Assembly (NCBI GenBank): GCA_023144005.1
Contig: JAGLGN010000022.1
Coordinates: 1 to 64,000 of the forward strand
Length of the DNA: 64,000 nt
Direction: 5' to 3'
From: a bacterium
GTDB lineage: Bacteria > AUK180
Part shown: piece after piece, positions 1 to 9,242 of the stretch
Position numbering within the stretch: the first letter of the stretch is position 1
How the letters are laid out: every line of letters starts with the position of its first letter
The notes under the pieces: generated by a model
What the model was told of the DNA's origin: nothing
What the model saw: only the letters and a program-made list of their open reading frames with translations
Databases searched by the model: none
Made by a program: the position numbers and the translations under genes

Positions 1-71
1 TGATGGCCGTGGTGAGTATCGTTGCAAAAAATGACATGAGAATAAAGACGGATCAAAACTCCATCAAATAA
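1..71 (+). CDS. possible 3' end of an upstream gene (partial)
   Basis: Frame 3 is open from the window edge to a TAA at 69-71, giving at most 23 residues. The first part (MAVVSIVAKND) is hydrophobic and the end is polar. It could be the C-terminal tail of a gene beginning outside the window. It is too short to recognise and may be chance. Confidence 0.2.
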   Translation, partial: MAVVSIVAKNDMRIKTDQNSIK

Positions 72-316
72 TATATATATTTTCTTTTTGAACATCATGA
101 AATGATGTGAGAAAAGCAAATGTTAATAGTGAAAAGATGGATTCACGATCTGTGTCGGGAATGACGGATGTGAGTCTTATTTTCCTACCCACCCGTGCCT
201 TGTGCACTTGTCACTTGTGCTCTGCGAAGCAAAGCCTCAATCCTCTATTTTTGAGTCAGATCACCAGGGGTTGAATATAACTTTTAATTTCATATAATCT
301 CTCTGCAGGAGATTGT
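72..316. other. intergenic region upstream of the YitT gene
   Basis: No gene is supported here. It holds a short inverted repeat at 92-108 (arms ACATCAT and ATGATGT around GAA) without a following T-run, and the YitT promoter near its right end. The stretch 195-235 has repeated CTTGTGC/ACTTGT words but no clear structure. Confidence 0.5.
271..298 (+). promoter_or_regulatory. sigma70-like promoter of the YitT-family gene
   Basis: TTGAAT (271-276), 16 bp spacer, TATAAT (293-298). Transcription would start near 305, leaving a short leader that carries the CAGGAG ribosome binding site at about 307-312. This is a conventional leadered promoter. Confidence 0.6.
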
Positions 317-1204
317 ATGAATATTCCGATCGTAATAAACAAGTATCGTTTATATGTTGATATGCTGCTCATTCTATTGGGGAGTATTATAATGGCGCTT
401 TCCTACCCGATGTTTCTTATCCCGCTCAAGATAGTTCCCGGCGGCGTTTCGGGAATTTCCATAATACTTCATTATCTGATAAATGTCCCGGTGGGACTGA
501 CCACACTCATTTTGAATATACCCTTGTTGTTTATGGGGTGGATACTCATCGGCCGCACCTTTGCTTTGCGTACATTGGTGGGAATGACACTTTCAAATCT
601 TTTGATAGATTATTTTACCTACATTGTCAAGGTTCCTCCCGCCACGGAAGATATCCTTCTTGGAGCGATCTTTGGCGGTGTCCTTCTGGGTGTGGGCTTG
701 GGCATCACCTTTCTCGGCAATGCCAGCACGGGAGGGTCGGATGTGATCGGGCAGGTGGTCAAAAAATATACGAATTACTCTGCGGGAATGGGGATAATGG
801 CCATCGATTTCATTATTATTTCAATTGCCGGCCTGGTGTTCAAATCTTTCGAGGCGTGCCTTTACGGATACCTGGCTCTATTCTTATCCTCGACCATCAT
901 AGACCGGGTCATAGAGGGGAGTGATTATGCCAGGGGTGTTTTCATCATATCTTCCAAAAAAGAACTGATCAAGGAATTTATTTTCCTCTATATCAATAGG
1001 GGAGTGACCGAGTTTGACGGACGCACGGGTTTTCTGGGAAAAGAGACCGAGATACTTTTCAGCGCCATGAGCAGGAAGCAGGTACCTACATTGAAAAGGT
1101 ATGTGCGGAAAATTGATCCGGATGCCTTTATGGTCGTTACTGAAGTTTATGAAATAATTGGGCATGGTTTTACACTACGCAATATTATTGATTCCGGTAA
1201 TTAG
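317..1204 (+). CDS. YitT family membrane protein (DUF161 + DUF2179)
   Basis: The 295-residue protein has about five hydrophobic segments in residues 10-200, with the family's glycine-rich GNASTGGSDVIGQ motif at about 134-146. A soluble C-terminal domain follows (about 205-285, DUF2179 type). Length and layout match the YitT/YpjC/YqfU family of cytoplasmic-membrane proteins, whose transport substrate is not established. The ATG is preceded by CAGGAG at 7-8 nt spacing. It stands alone, with its own promoter upstream and the rpmH promoter beginning just after its stop codon. Confidence 0.85.
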   Translation: MNIPIVINKYRLYVDMLLILLGSIIMALSYPMFLIPLKIVPGGVSGISIILHYLINVPVGLTTLILNIPLLFMGWILIGRTFALRTLVGMTLSNLLIDYFTYIVKVPPATEDILLGAIFGGVLLGVGLGITFLGNASTGGSDVIGQVVKKYTNYSAGMGIMAIDFIIISIAGLVFKSFEACLYGYLALFLSSTIIDRVIEGSDYARGVFIISSKKELIKEFIFLYINRGVTEFDGRTGFLGKETEILFSAMSRKQVPTLKRYVRKIDPDAFMVVTEVYEIIGHGFTLRNIIDSGN

Positions 1205-1217
1205 AGCTTCTTAACAG

Positions 1218-1246
1218 TTGACATAGTCAGTAATTTATGATAAAAT
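1218..1246 (+). promoter_or_regulatory. promoter of the rpmH operon
   Basis: Consensus TTGACA (1218-1223), 17 bp spacer ending in TGa, then TAAAAT (1241-1246). The expected start is near 1253, 26 nt before rpmH, so this transcript has a leader with a strong GGAGGA site. Confidence 0.75.
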
Positions 1247-1278
1247 CTCCAGTTATTGACTATATTTCGGAGGAAATA

Positions 1279-1416
1279 ATGAAAAGAACATTTCAGCCGC
1301 ATAATCGGCGAAGAAAAAAAGTTCACGGCTTCAGAAAAAGAATGAAGACGAGAAACGGTAGAAAGATCCTTGCTAACAGAAGAGCAAAAGGAAGAAAAAG
1401 GTTAGCCGTTGCCTGA
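1279..1416 (+). CDS. rpmH: 50S ribosomal protein L34
   Basis: The product is a 45-residue, extremely basic protein beginning [14 protein letters not shown], with the conserved [16 protein letters not shown] core and the [11 protein letters not shown] tail. These are diagnostic of L34, a component of the large ribosomal subunit. GGAGGA lies 5 nt before the ATG. It is first in the conserved rpmH-rnpA-yidD-yidC-mnmE block. The stop codon lies inside the start of rnpA. Confidence 0.97.
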   Translation: MKRTFQPHNRRRKKVHGFRKRMKTRNGRKILANRRAKGRKRLAVA

Positions 1417-1759
1417 TGGTTTTCACTTCCATCGCAACAACAGGGTTCGGCTTAAATCCGAATTCAATATTATCTTTTCCCGGGGAAAGAAGTTTTCCGG
1501 GAAGCATCTATACATCTACATTGCTAAGAATATGCAATGCCCAAAAATAGGCTTTATCGTCAGTAAAAAAGGCCGGAATTCCGTTGACAGGAATCATTTT
1601 AAAAATCAGATCAGAAACATTTTCCGGGTCAATATCTATCAACTATTAAATAATTCTTTTGTGGTTGGGGTTAAGCCCGGCATAAAGAAACTCTCCTATT
1701 CACAGATAAGTGAAGATTTCGCATTGATACTGAGGCGCGCGCGATGTTTAAAGCAATAG
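1409..1759 (+). CDS. rnpA: ribonuclease P protein component
   Basis: This 116-residue basic protein partners the RNase P RNA in 5' maturation of tRNA precursors. The family signature is visible as [15 protein letters not shown] at about residues 58-72 (canonical RNR.K...RE.FR), preceded by the IGFIVSKK strand. The only sensible start is TTG at 1409, which overlaps the last 8 nt of rpmH; such an overlap is common for this pair and suggests translational coupling. Its 3' end overlaps yidD by 16 nt. Length is normal for the family. Confidence 0.93.
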   Translation: MPDGFHFHRNNRVRLKSEFNIIFSRGKKFSGKHLYIYIAKNMQCPKIGFIVSKKGRNSVDRNHFKNQIRNIFRVNIYQLLNNSFVVGVKPGIKKLSYSQISEDFALILRRARCLKQ

Positions 1760-1977
1760 AGGATGTGCTCAGGGTTTCGGCTTTATTTCTGATCAGGCTT
1801 TATCAAAAATTTTTGTCTCCCGCCATTCCCCCCACATGCAGGTACTCGCCAACTTGTTCAGAATACGCAAGACAGGCGTTTATAAAATATAGTTTTTTCA
1901 AAGCTTTTGGCCTTTCCGCAAAGAGATTTTTCAGCTGCCACCCCTTTTCCAATGGCGGCTATGATCCCTTGAAGTAA
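1744..1977 (+). CDS. yidD: membrane protein insertion efficiency factor YidD
   Basis: The 77-residue protein carries the full YidD pattern: an amphipathic N-terminus, LYQKFLSP, CRYSPTCSEYA, a central hydrophobic helix, then CHPFSNGGYDPLK at the end. The three conserved cysteines are present. YidD is a small membrane-associated protein that assists YidC-dependent insertion, and its position between rnpA and yidC is the usual one. The start overlaps rnpA by 16 nt. Confidence 0.95.
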   Translation: MFKAIEDVLRVSALFLIRLYQKFLSPAIPPTCRYSPTCSEYARQAFIKYSFFKAFGLSAKRFFSCHPFSNGGYDPLK

Positions 1978-1990
1978 TTAGGAGTCGTAT

Positions 1991-3457
1991 ATGAAGAGAT
2001 CCGTAATAATGTTCTTAATGCTTTTCGTTTTCGTTTTTGCCATTGCCGAGACCGCGATCGAAAACGTCGCTTCCGATGTATTTCCTACTTTTGAGAATGA
2101 TAAAGTCAGCATCACTTTCGACCCCAACGGCGGTAAAATAATTGAGTATCTGCTCAAAGGGTATGAAAGTTCTGAGGGTGGAGAACATTACAATCTTCTT
2201 CCTCCGTTAGCAGCCACTTACCCCGCCGAGATAGAGGGCTCGGGCATAAAAGATATAAATCAGCTTCTCTACGATGTGGAAGAAACGGATCGGGGAATGA
2301 AGTTCTCCTCGAAAGTGGGAGATATTTCGATCTCAAAGGAGTATATATTTCAACCCGGCACATATTTTCTTGAGGTGGAGCTTACACTCAGCAACGACGG
2401 CGATGAGGAGTATGAGACCGACGAGGTTCAAATTCAATGGGGACCTAAGATCTGGAGTCCCGGTTTGTCCAAAACTATGGAAAAACGGTATGCTGGAGCA
2501 GTTGTTTATGCGGAAGATAAGGTTAAGAACAGGGCCCTGGGAAAGAAGTTGGGACTGGCATATGCCGATTTCCATTGGATGGGCTACAATTCTTTATATT
2601 TTGCTGTTGTGTTCTTTAATTCTCCGGAGATCTCAAAGGGAGAGATATTTAAATCCCGATCCGGCGACTTCTGGGTTTCAGCGGCATATGACGCACGGAG
2701 GATCCTGCCGCAGGAAAGCACGTCCTTTACGCTTAAAACCTATATCGGGCCGAAATCTACCGCAGTTCTAAAGGACCATGGCGGCGAACTCAATAAATTG
2801 GTATCCATGGGATTGTTTGGATTTCTCACCAAATTGATCATTTTCCTTTTAAAGACCATACACGGTGTCATTCCAAATTATGGCCTGGCAATAATAATAA
2901 TTACCCTTATGATAAAATTGCTTCTCTTCCCGCTTTCCACATCTTCCATCAAGTCCATGAAGAAGATGTCGAAGATCCAGCCGGAATTGAAAAAATTACA
3001 GGCGCAGTACAAAGATGACCCCAAGAAGTTAAATGAAGAAACAATGAAACTATATAAGATATTCAAGGTAAACCCGATGGGTGGATGCTTGCCTGTTCTG
3101 GTACAGCTTCCATTTTTCTGGGCGATATACTCGGCGTTCAGCGTTTCTATCGAGCTGCGCGGCGCAAACTTTATTTTCTGGATCAAGGACCTCGCAAGGC
3201 CGGATACCATCGCAACTATTTTTGGGATGCCTATAAACATCCTGCCTATTTTAATGGGAGTGGCGATGTATCTGCAGCAGGAGATACAGGGCACGCAGCA
3301 TTCTCAGAGCGATAGCGCGAAGTATATGAAATTCCTTCCATTCGTCTTTTTGATCTTCTTCTGGAATATGCCGTCCGCCCTGGTGCTGTACTGGCTTACT
3401 AATAATATACTTTCCATTATACAGACATTGGTGATCTACAGGCAGAATGAAAAATGA
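1991..3457 (+). CDS. yidC: membrane protein insertase YidC
   Basis: The 488-residue protein has an N-terminal signal-anchor (1-20), a large periplasmic beta-rich domain (about 25-265) and the Oxa1/YidC insertase domain (about 270-485). The periplasmic domain marks it as the Gram-negative type. The insertase part shows the NPMGGCLPVLVQLPFFWAIY block. The conserved positive residue of the first core helix is lysine (TLMIKLLLFPL, about 308), where E. coli has arginine. YidC inserts and folds inner-membrane proteins, with or without SecYEG. The ATG has TAGGAG upstream; the 3' end overlaps mnmE by 11 nt. Confidence 0.95.
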   Translation: MKRSVIMFLMLFVFVFAIAETAIENVASDVFPTFENDKVSITFDPNGGKIIEYLLKGYESSEGGEHYNLLPPLAATYPAEIEGSGIKDINQLLYDVEETDRGMKFSSKVGDISISKEYIFQPGTYFLEVELTLSNDGDEEYETDEVQIQWGPKIWSPGLSKTMEKRYAGAVVYAEDKVKNRALGKKLGLAYADFHWMGYNSLYFAVVFFNSPEISKGEIFKSRSGDFWVSAAYDARRILPQESTSFTLKTYIGPKSTAVLKDHGGELNKLVSMGLFGFLTKLIIFLLKTIHGVIPNYGLAIIIITLMIKLLLFPLSTSSIKSMKKMSKIQPELKKLQAQYKDDPKKLNEETMKLYKIFKVNPMGGCLPVLVQLPFFWAIYSAFSVSIELRGANFIFWIKDLARPDTIATIFGMPINILPILMGVAMYLQQEIQGTQHSQSDSAKYMKFLPFVFLIFFWNMPSALVLYWLTNNILSIIQTLVIYRQNEK

Positions 3458-4811
3458 TAATACCATATGCGCCATTTCTTCCCCATTAGGTTCGGGCGCG
3501 ATCTCGGTAATCAGACTCAGCGGCCCATCATGTAAAAGGATCCTTGAGGAGCATCTGCAAAATTCATCCGTAAAGCTCCGCAGGATGTATACATCACATT
3601 TTACTATCAATTCCAACAAATTTGACCGCGTGAATTATTGCTATTACAAAGGCCCGGAAACATATACAGGCGAGGACCTTCTGGAGATATTCTGTCACGG
3701 CGGAATAGGGGTTCAAGGCGGAATAATCAACGCATTGGAGAATTCAGGCATCAGGCCTGCTCTGCCCGGTGAATTTACATTGAGAGCAATAAGAAACGGC
3801 AAGATGGACCTGATCGAGGCGGAAGCCGTCAACGCATTGATCACGAGCCGCACCCGCAATGTGGTCCCTTATCTGAATAAACACCTCAATGGGAGTTTGA
3901 CCGAAAGATTTACCGGCCTTCAGGATAAATACGCAAAGATCAAAGCGCTCTTTGAGGCCTCGATCGACTTCTCAGACAGTGATTCGATCTCCCCGGATAT
4001 CCTAGCGCAGGGCATGGATTCTCTGAATAAGCTGGCAGGGGAATTAAAGGAGCTTGTGGATAGTTTTCGCTTGGGCGCCATCCTAACTGCGGGATTTCAT
4101 ATTGCCATTGTGGGGAAACCGAATGTGGGCAAATCCTCACTTCTGAACATGGTGTTGAAAAAAGAAAGGTCCATCGTCACGGAATATGCCGGGACCACAA
4201 GGGACATCTTAAAAGAGGAAGTAAGCATCGGTGGTTATGATGTATGTCTCTATGATACTGCCGGGATAAGAAAAACAGAAGACCATATTGAAAAACTCGG
4301 TATTAAGAAGGTGGATGAGCTTATGAACGATGCTCACCTAATTATCTTCATCATGGACCTTTCAATGCCGCCCGACAGTGAAGATATGGAGATCGCCCGA
4401 CTGCTTTCGGAAAGAAAAAAGCAGGTCCTGGTCTTTTTCAATAAAACAGACAAAGGCAAGATCGACGGGCATGAGAAAGTCGCAGAAAGCTCAGGAGCAT
4501 TAACCGCATTCGAGGGCAGTATTACTAATGAGAACGGCCTTGATGACCTCTTAGGGCATATCAAAGAGAAATTGGATACAATGATCTCCCATGCCCCGGA
4601 GAATATGATATTTTCCTCAAGACAGAGATGGATACTCCGTCAGGTCTCAGTGCGCAATGCTGAGATCCTGGGAAAGGATGTTATCAAAGAAACAGATATT
4701 TCGAGCTACATACTAGATGAAATACTGGAGCTTCTTGAAGAACTTACGGGCTCCGGTAAGAGCTTCGATCTGCAGGGATACATCTTCGATAATTTTTGTA
4801 TCGGAAAATGA
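3447..4811 (+). CDS. mnmE: tRNA uridine-5-carboxymethylaminomethyl(34) synthesis GTPase MnmE
   Basis: The 454-residue protein matches MnmE (TrmE) along its length. The N-terminal tetrahydrofolate-binding domain contains SSPLGSGAISVIRLSG and the GEFTLRA motif. The inserted G domain has GKPNVGKSS (about 222-230), the TTRD switch, DTAG and NKTD. The C-terminus ends in FCIGK, the cysteine motif required for catalysis. With MnmG it modifies the wobble uridine of several tRNAs. It overlaps yidC by 11 nt and mtaB by 4 nt. Confidence 0.96.
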   Translation: MKNDNTICAISSPLGSGAISVIRLSGPSCKRILEEHLQNSSVKLRRMYTSHFTINSNKFDRVNYCYYKGPETYTGEDLLEIFCHGGIGVQGGIINALENSGIRPALPGEFTLRAIRNGKMDLIEAEAVNALITSRTRNVVPYLNKHLNGSLTERFTGLQDKYAKIKALFEASIDFSDSDSISPDILAQGMDSLNKLAGELKELVDSFRLGAILTAGFHIAIVGKPNVGKSSLLNMVLKKERSIVTEYAGTTRDILKEEVSIGGYDVCLYDTAGIRKTEDHIEKLGIKKVDELMNDAHLIIFIMDLSMPPDSEDMEIARLLSERKKQVLVFFNKTDKGKIDGHEKVAESSGALTAFEGSITNENGLDDLLGHIKEKLDTMISHAPENMIFSSRQRWILRQVSVRNAEILGKDVIKETDISSYILDEILELLEELTGSGKSFDLQGYIFDNFCIGK

Positions 4812-6052
4812 AATTTAATATTAGAACTTTGGGCTGTAAACAGAATACAAGCGAAAGCGAATTACTCAGAGAAGCCCTGGAAAATGCCGGGAATGTTTTT
4901 GATCCCGATGCTCCCGAATTGATAATTCTTCATTCCTGCGCTGTTACAAATAAAGCCGAATACAAATCACGGGATGCTCTGAGGCGTTTAAAGAAACGCT
5001 TTCCCGATGCTCGTATTGTCGTGATCGGCTGTGCGGCGGAGAACTCAACCGAGGCATTCAAAAGCATTGGCGCAGACATAATATTAATGAACAGTGAAAA
5101 ATTCGACCTTTCGAATTATATAGACAGCGCAATAAACCTTGTAGGGATAAATGACAGGAGATTAGAGCATTTCAAGTCTCAGAGCAGGGCATTTCTTTCA
5201 ATACAGGACGGCTGTGATCTGAGTTGCGCTTATTGTATCATTACTAAATTGAGAGGCCCTTCCGTTTCAAAATCGAAAGCCGCCATTTTTAAAGAGATCA
5301 ATTCGTTGAAAGTGGCTGGCAAAAATGAGATAGTGCTCACAGGCATTAATACTGCGCTTTGGGGCAAGGAGTGGGGCGGATCATTCACAGAATTGATTTC
5401 AGAACTTTCCGCTATGAAAGGAATGCGTTTCCGGCTATCTTCTCTCAATCCGGATCTGATAGATGAAGAATTGCTCTTTCTGATCGCCCGGGAAAACTCG
5501 ATCTGTCCACATTTGCATATCTCATTACAATCTGGAAGCGCAGAAGTGCTTAAGGGTCAAAGGCGTTTCTATTCACCTGGACTTTTCATTGATATCACGC
5601 AGAAGTTGAAGGCCTTGGATCCGCGGGTTCGAATCGGCATTGATATTATCGCCGGACTTCCCGGAGAAGATGATCATGAATTCAAAGAGACCTTGACAAC
5701 ATTGTCAAAAGCAAAAGTAGATTATATGCATATCTTCAGGTTCTCTCCAAGGACCGGTACGGATTCCGCTAAAATGAAATATCCGAACGGCTTGACCGCA
5801 AAGCGGCGGGCCGGTATTTTAAAGGAGCTCGATTCTAAGATGAGGGCTGCATTCCTTGGCGAAAATATGGGCCTTTTGCATCGGGTAGTGCTTGAAGAAC
5901 GGCGAGATAAGAAGGGGTATGTGATCGGTATGACGGAGAATTATCTTGATGTGGGTGTAAAGACAAGAAAAAATTCCGGTTCAGTGTGGTTTATAGGCGA
6001 AACTATTGTTAACGGGAGGTTATATGGAAAAGAAAGAAATGATACGCAATGA
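4808..6052 (+). CDS. mtaB: tRNA (N6-threonylcarbamoyladenosine(37)-C2)-methylthiotransferase, MtaB-like
   Basis: This radical-SAM methylthiotransferase has an N-terminal UPF0004 domain with three iron-sulfur cysteines (LGCKQN, HSCAVTN, IGCAAE) and a radical-SAM core with C-x3-C-x2-C at residues 136, 140 and 143. The LGCKQN and CAVTNKAEYKSR forms favour MtaB over MiaB or RimO. The start at ATG 4808 is chosen because it forms an ATGA overlap with the mnmE stop and begins directly with MKFNIRTLGC; an upstream alternative start at 4796 adds four residues of no value. It sits with MnmE, so the operon modifies anticodon-loop positions 34 and 37. Confidence 0.88.
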   Translation: MKFNIRTLGCKQNTSESELLREALENAGNVFDPDAPELIILHSCAVTNKAEYKSRDALRRLKKRFPDARIVVIGCAAENSTEAFKSIGADIILMNSEKFDLSNYIDSAINLVGINDRRLEHFKSQSRAFLSIQDGCDLSCAYCIITKLRGPSVSKSKAAIFKEINSLKVAGKNEIVLTGINTALWGKEWGGSFTELISELSAMKGMRFRLSSLNPDLIDEELLFLIARENSICPHLHISLQSGSAEVLKGQRRFYSPGLFIDITQKLKALDPRVRIGIDIIAGLPGEDDHEFKETLTTLSKAKVDYMHIFRFSPRTGTDSAKMKYPNGLTAKRRAGILKELDSKMRAAFLGENMGLLHRVVLEERRDKKGYVIGMTENYLDVGVKTRKNSGSVWFIGETIVNGRLYGKERNDTQ

Positions 6053-7061
6053 CATTCTTCAGATCGGGAATTTTGAAGTAGAAGCTGTGAGTACGAAGAT
6101 AAAACTTGACCAGAATGAATCTCCATATCGTCTGCCCAAGAAATTGAGAAAAAAGATATCATCTCCGCTTTTTAATACGATCAGTGAAAACCGCTATCCG
6201 CAGCCATGTGATTATTTTGAGAAAAAATCGAAAATAGGAGAATATTTCGGTATTTCTCCGGAAAATCTGGCATTTACCGCGGGTGCTGATCAGGCAATAC
6301 TGGGATTGATGATGGTGACCAAGAAGCGTGTGCTGATGCTGTCGCCTACATACCCGATCTATCACAATGATGCGATAATACTTCAACGGGATACAGAGTA
6401 CTTCAAGATGGACGAAGGAAACGCTTTCTCCTTTACCGGCCTTGAGAAGAAGCAGGATTTTGATCTTGTGTGTCTGGTGTCTCCCAATCCCCCCGCGGGG
6501 AACTTAATACCCTTTGATATTATCCGTGAACTCTGCTCCAATAATAGCGTTGTGCTTCTTGATGAGGCATATTATGAGATCTCGAATGTGAGCCACATTG
6601 ACCTTTTAAAAGAATTCTCAAATCTTGTGCTGATACGGACACTGTCAAAGGCCTGCTCTCTTGCCGGTATGCGCCTGGGTTACATGATCTCGGCCGACCC
6701 CGTTTTTCCCTCTACGGTGGAGAAGGTACTTTTCACTCCTTATAATCTATCATTGATGCATTATTGCCTGATGGATAATTTCCCCGAGATCGCGGCATGG
6801 GGACTGGAATACGGGAAACGCTTGAGAAAGACCTCGGAGGCGTTTCAAAAGGGTCTGAGTGAATTGAAGGTCCCATATTTCCCCGGCTACGGGAATTTTA
6901 TTCTGACGGGCCTTGATAGAACTCAGCATAATTCTTTGCTTAAAGAGGGTATAAAAACCCGTTTGATAAATATATCCGATAAGGTATATGTGCGCATTTC
7001 TATCGGTACTTCCGGTGAGATGGATAAAACCATACAAGCCATGAAAACCCTCGTTAAATAA
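6024..7061 (+). CDS. histidinol-phosphate aminotransferase-like PLP enzyme
   Basis: This 345-residue fold-type I aminotransferase starts with the HisC-like KLDQNESPYRLP segment and carries the PLP lysine in RTLSKACSLAGMRLGY (K209). The D-x-A-Y pair (LLDEAYYEI) is present. HisC converts imidazole-acetol phosphate to histidinol phosphate with glutamate, but no other his gene is near, so related activities (aromatic aminotransferase, CobD-like decarboxylase) stay possible. ATG 6024 has GGGAGG at good spacing and overlaps mtaB by 29 nt. It ends 15 nt before the convergent wecE stop codon. Confidence 0.75.
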   Translation: MEKKEMIRNDILQIGNFEVEAVSTKIKLDQNESPYRLPKKLRKKISSPLFNTISENRYPQPCDYFEKKSKIGEYFGISPENLAFTAGADQAILGLMMVTKKRVLMLSPTYPIYHNDAIILQRDTEYFKMDEGNAFSFTGLEKKQDFDLVCLVSPNPPAGNLIPFDIIRELCSNNSVVLLDEAYYEISNVSHIDLLKEFSNLVLIRTLSKACSLAGMRLGYMISADPVFPSTVEKVLFTPYNLSLMHYCLMDNFPEIAAWGLEYGKRLRKTSEAFQKGLSELKVPYFPGYGNFILTGLDRTQHNSLLKEGIKTRLINISDKVYVRISIGTSGEMDKTIQAMKTLVK

Positions 7062-7076
7062 TACGGGGAGATCCTG

Positions 7077-8198
7077 CTATCTTTTGAATTTTATCAGCTC
7101 ATCGATGACATGGTCCTGTTGATGAACACTCATCGAATTGTACAGCGGCAATCTTACTATTCTTGCCGCAATGTCTTCTGTTACGGGAAGGTCACCGTGT
7201 TTGTATCCTAACTTTTGACCCATTGGTGAAAGATGAAGCGGAATATAATGGAATACTGCTTGAATGCCCTTCTTTGTGAGATGGGATATCGCGTCATCAC
7301 GCTCTTTCTTTGAATCCAGCAGAATATAGAATATGTGCGAATTGTGATTTATGTTATCCGGGATGTGAGCCACTGTAATACCCGCAATATCTTTTAATGC
7401 ATTGTAATAACGCTCCCACAGAAGGTCCCTTTGCCGCTGAATAGCCTTCATCTGTTCTAATTGGGCCCAGAGCATACCGGCATTTATCTCCGATGGGAAT
7501 ATGGATATTCCGAGATCCATCCAGACATACTCAGATACCTTTCCCTTCAGAAAATCATCTCTATTGGTCCCTCCCTCAAGCAAGACCTTAGCGCGAGAAA
7601 TGAATCGGGGATCGTTGATAAGCAATGCCCCACCTTCTCCGGAAATGATATTTTTTGTTTCATGAAAAGAAAAAGCGGCCATATCTCCCATGGACCCAAG
7701 GAATCTGTCTTTGTATCTGCCACCAATTCCGTGAGCCGCATCTTCGACGAGCGCTAATTTATATTGTTTCGTTAATGCGCATATGGTGTCCATCTCACAT
7801 GCCGTTCCTGCGTAATGTACCGGAACGAGTGCTTTGGTATTTTCGTTGATCAATGCTTCTATGAGATTTTCGTCGAGGTTCAATGTGTCGTTTCTGATAT
7901 CACAAAAACGCGGGACCGCCCCCCTTAAAAGAAATGCATTGGCAGTAGACGGATAAGTAAAAGACGGCATTATGACCTCATCTCCCTGCTCAAGGTCGAG
8001 AAGCAGAGCGATCGCCTCAAGAGCTGCTGTCCCCGAGGTAGTTAGAAAGGCTTGCTTTATGCCGAAATTGTTCTGAATGAATTCAGTGCATTTTTTTGAG
8101 AATATTCCATTTCCCGAGATCTTCCCTGATCGGAGTACTTCGGTTATATATTCCAATTCTTTCTTGGTTAATGATGCACTGTTAAAAGGTATCTTCAT
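7077..8198 (-). CDS. wecE: dTDP-4-amino-4,6-dideoxygalactose transaminase
   Basis: The 373-residue protein is a DegT/DnrJ/EryC1/StrS sugar aminotransferase that resembles E. coli WecE (RffA) throughout. Matching segments include the MKIPFN start, SGTAALEA, GDEVIMPSFTYPSTANAFLL, PVHYAGTACEMDTI and VFHYIPLHLSPMGQ. The PLP lysine is K182 in FSFHETKN. WecE transfers an amino group from glutamate to dTDP-4-keto-6-deoxyglucose, giving dTDP-Fuc4N. It is last in the minus-strand operon rfbA-rfbB-wecE, 33 nt after rfbB, with GAGGAG upstream of its ATG. Confidence 0.88.
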   Translation of the reverse strand: MKIPFNSASLTKKELEYITEVLRSGKISGNGIFSKKCTEFIQNNFGIKQAFLTTSGTAALEAIALLLDLEQGDEVIMPSFTYPSTANAFLLRGAVPRFCDIRNDTLNLDENLIEALINENTKALVPVHYAGTACEMDTICALTKQYKLALVEDAAHGIGGRYKDRFLGSMGDMAAFSFHETKNIISGEGGALLINDPRFISRAKVLLEGGTNRDDFLKGKVSEYVWMDLGISIFPSEINAGMLWAQLEQMKAIQRQRDLLWERYYNALKDIAGITVAHIPDNINHNSHIFYILLDSKKERDDAISHLTKKGIQAVFHYIPLHLSPMGQKLGYKHGDLPVTEDIAARIVRLPLYNSMSVHQQDHVIDELIKFKR

Positions 8199-8231
8199 TG
8201 AAAAAGCGATACTCCTCTCGATATTGAGAGA

Positions 8232-9242
8232 TCACTTATTCTCATAATTTCTCTGATAGTAATTTCTATAATCACCACTGATACAATGTTGAACCCATTC
8301 GGAATTGTCCAGATACCATTGCACGGTATCCTTCAAACCCTGAGAGAATTCCACAAAGGGCTTCCAGCCCAGTTCTTTGTTGATCTTATCAGTATTCACA
8401 GCATAGCGCTTATCATGACCGGGTCTGTCCTTAACATAGCGGATCAGGGATACATCTTTTTCAAGTATCTCTAAAATGGTTTTCACTATATCGATATTGG
8501 TCCTTTCATTTTTTCCGCCGATATTATAAATTTCTCCGGTCCTGCCATTTTTTAAAACCGAGATAAGCCCACGGCAATGATCGTCCACATGGATCCAGTC
8601 ACGAACATTCAGGCCGTCTCCATAAACCGGAAGTTCCTTGTCGGTTCGGGCATTCTCTATCATCAAAGGTATGAGCTTTTCAGGGAATTGATAGGGTCCG
8701 TAATTATTGGAGCATCTGGTGATAACTATATCCATTCCAAAGGTCTTCTGATATGCCCTGCAGATCAGATCCGCTCCGGCTTTAGCTGCTGAATAGGGGC
8801 TGTTAGGAGCTAAGGGGGTATCTTCTGTGAAATACCCGGTCTTTCCAAGAGAGCCGTAAACCTCGTCCGTGGAGACCTGCAGAAATCGTTTAATGCCGTA
8901 TTTCTTGGAAGCTTCAAGAAGGTTCATCGTCCCTCTTATGTTCGTATCCACGAAGATCCCCGGCTCCAGTATTGATCTGTCCACATGGCTTTCCGCGGCA
9001 AGATTGACGACAAATTCGGGCCTCTCGATCTCAAAGATCCTGCAAACTTCTTCATGGTCGGAGATATCTGCTTTATAAAAAGTATAAGCCTTCGAGGATT
9101 CAACAGTGCTCAGGTTTTCGAGATTTCCCGCATAGGTCAAGGTGTCCAGATTAACAATATGCAATTCATCGCCGTCGATAAGCATTTTGATGAAGTTTGA
9201 GCCGATAAATCCTGCGCCGCCGGTAACCAGGACCTTCATCAT
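8232..9242 (-). CDS. rfbB: dTDP-glucose 4,6-dehydratase
   Basis: This extended short-chain dehydrogenase of about 336 residues has the NAD-binding TGGAGFIGSNF motif at the N-terminus, the STDEVYGS active-site strand, and the catalytic YSAAK (Tyr-x3-Lys). It converts dTDP-glucose to dTDP-4-keto-6-deoxyglucose. ATG 9242 forms an ATGA overlap with the rfbA stop codon and gives MMKVLVTGG; the next codon (9239) is an equally good ATG. A longer open frame upstream runs inside rfbA and is not used. Confidence 0.95.
   Translation of the reverse strand: MMKVLVTGGAGFIGSNFIKMLIDGDELHIVNLDTLTYAGNLENLSTVESSKAYTFYKADISDHEEVCRIFEIERPEFVVNLAAESHVDRSILEPGIFVDTNIRGTMNLLEASKKYGIKRFLQVSTDEVYGSLGKTGYFTEDTPLAPNSPYSAAKAGADLICRAYQKTFGMDIVITRCSNNYGPYQFPEKLIPLMIENARTDKELPVYGDGLNVRDWIHVDDHCRGLISVLKNGRTGEIYNIGGKNERTNIDIVKTILEILEKDVSLIRYVKDRPGHDKRYAVNTDKINKELGWKPFVEFSQGLKDTVQWYLDNSEWVQHCISGDYRNYYQRNYENK

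Noticed and set aside
1-1300. Replication origin near rpmH
   Set aside because: dnaA often lies next to rpmH, but no dnaA gene or cluster of DnaA boxes (TTATNCACA) was seen in the first 1.3 kb.
2878-3294. Minus-strand open frame inside yidC
   Set aside because: It is the mirror of the conserved YidC insertase domain and has no independent support.
7062-7076. Bidirectional terminator between the convergent hisC-like and wecE genes
   Set aside because: Only 15 nt separate the stop codons and no stem with T-run is visible.
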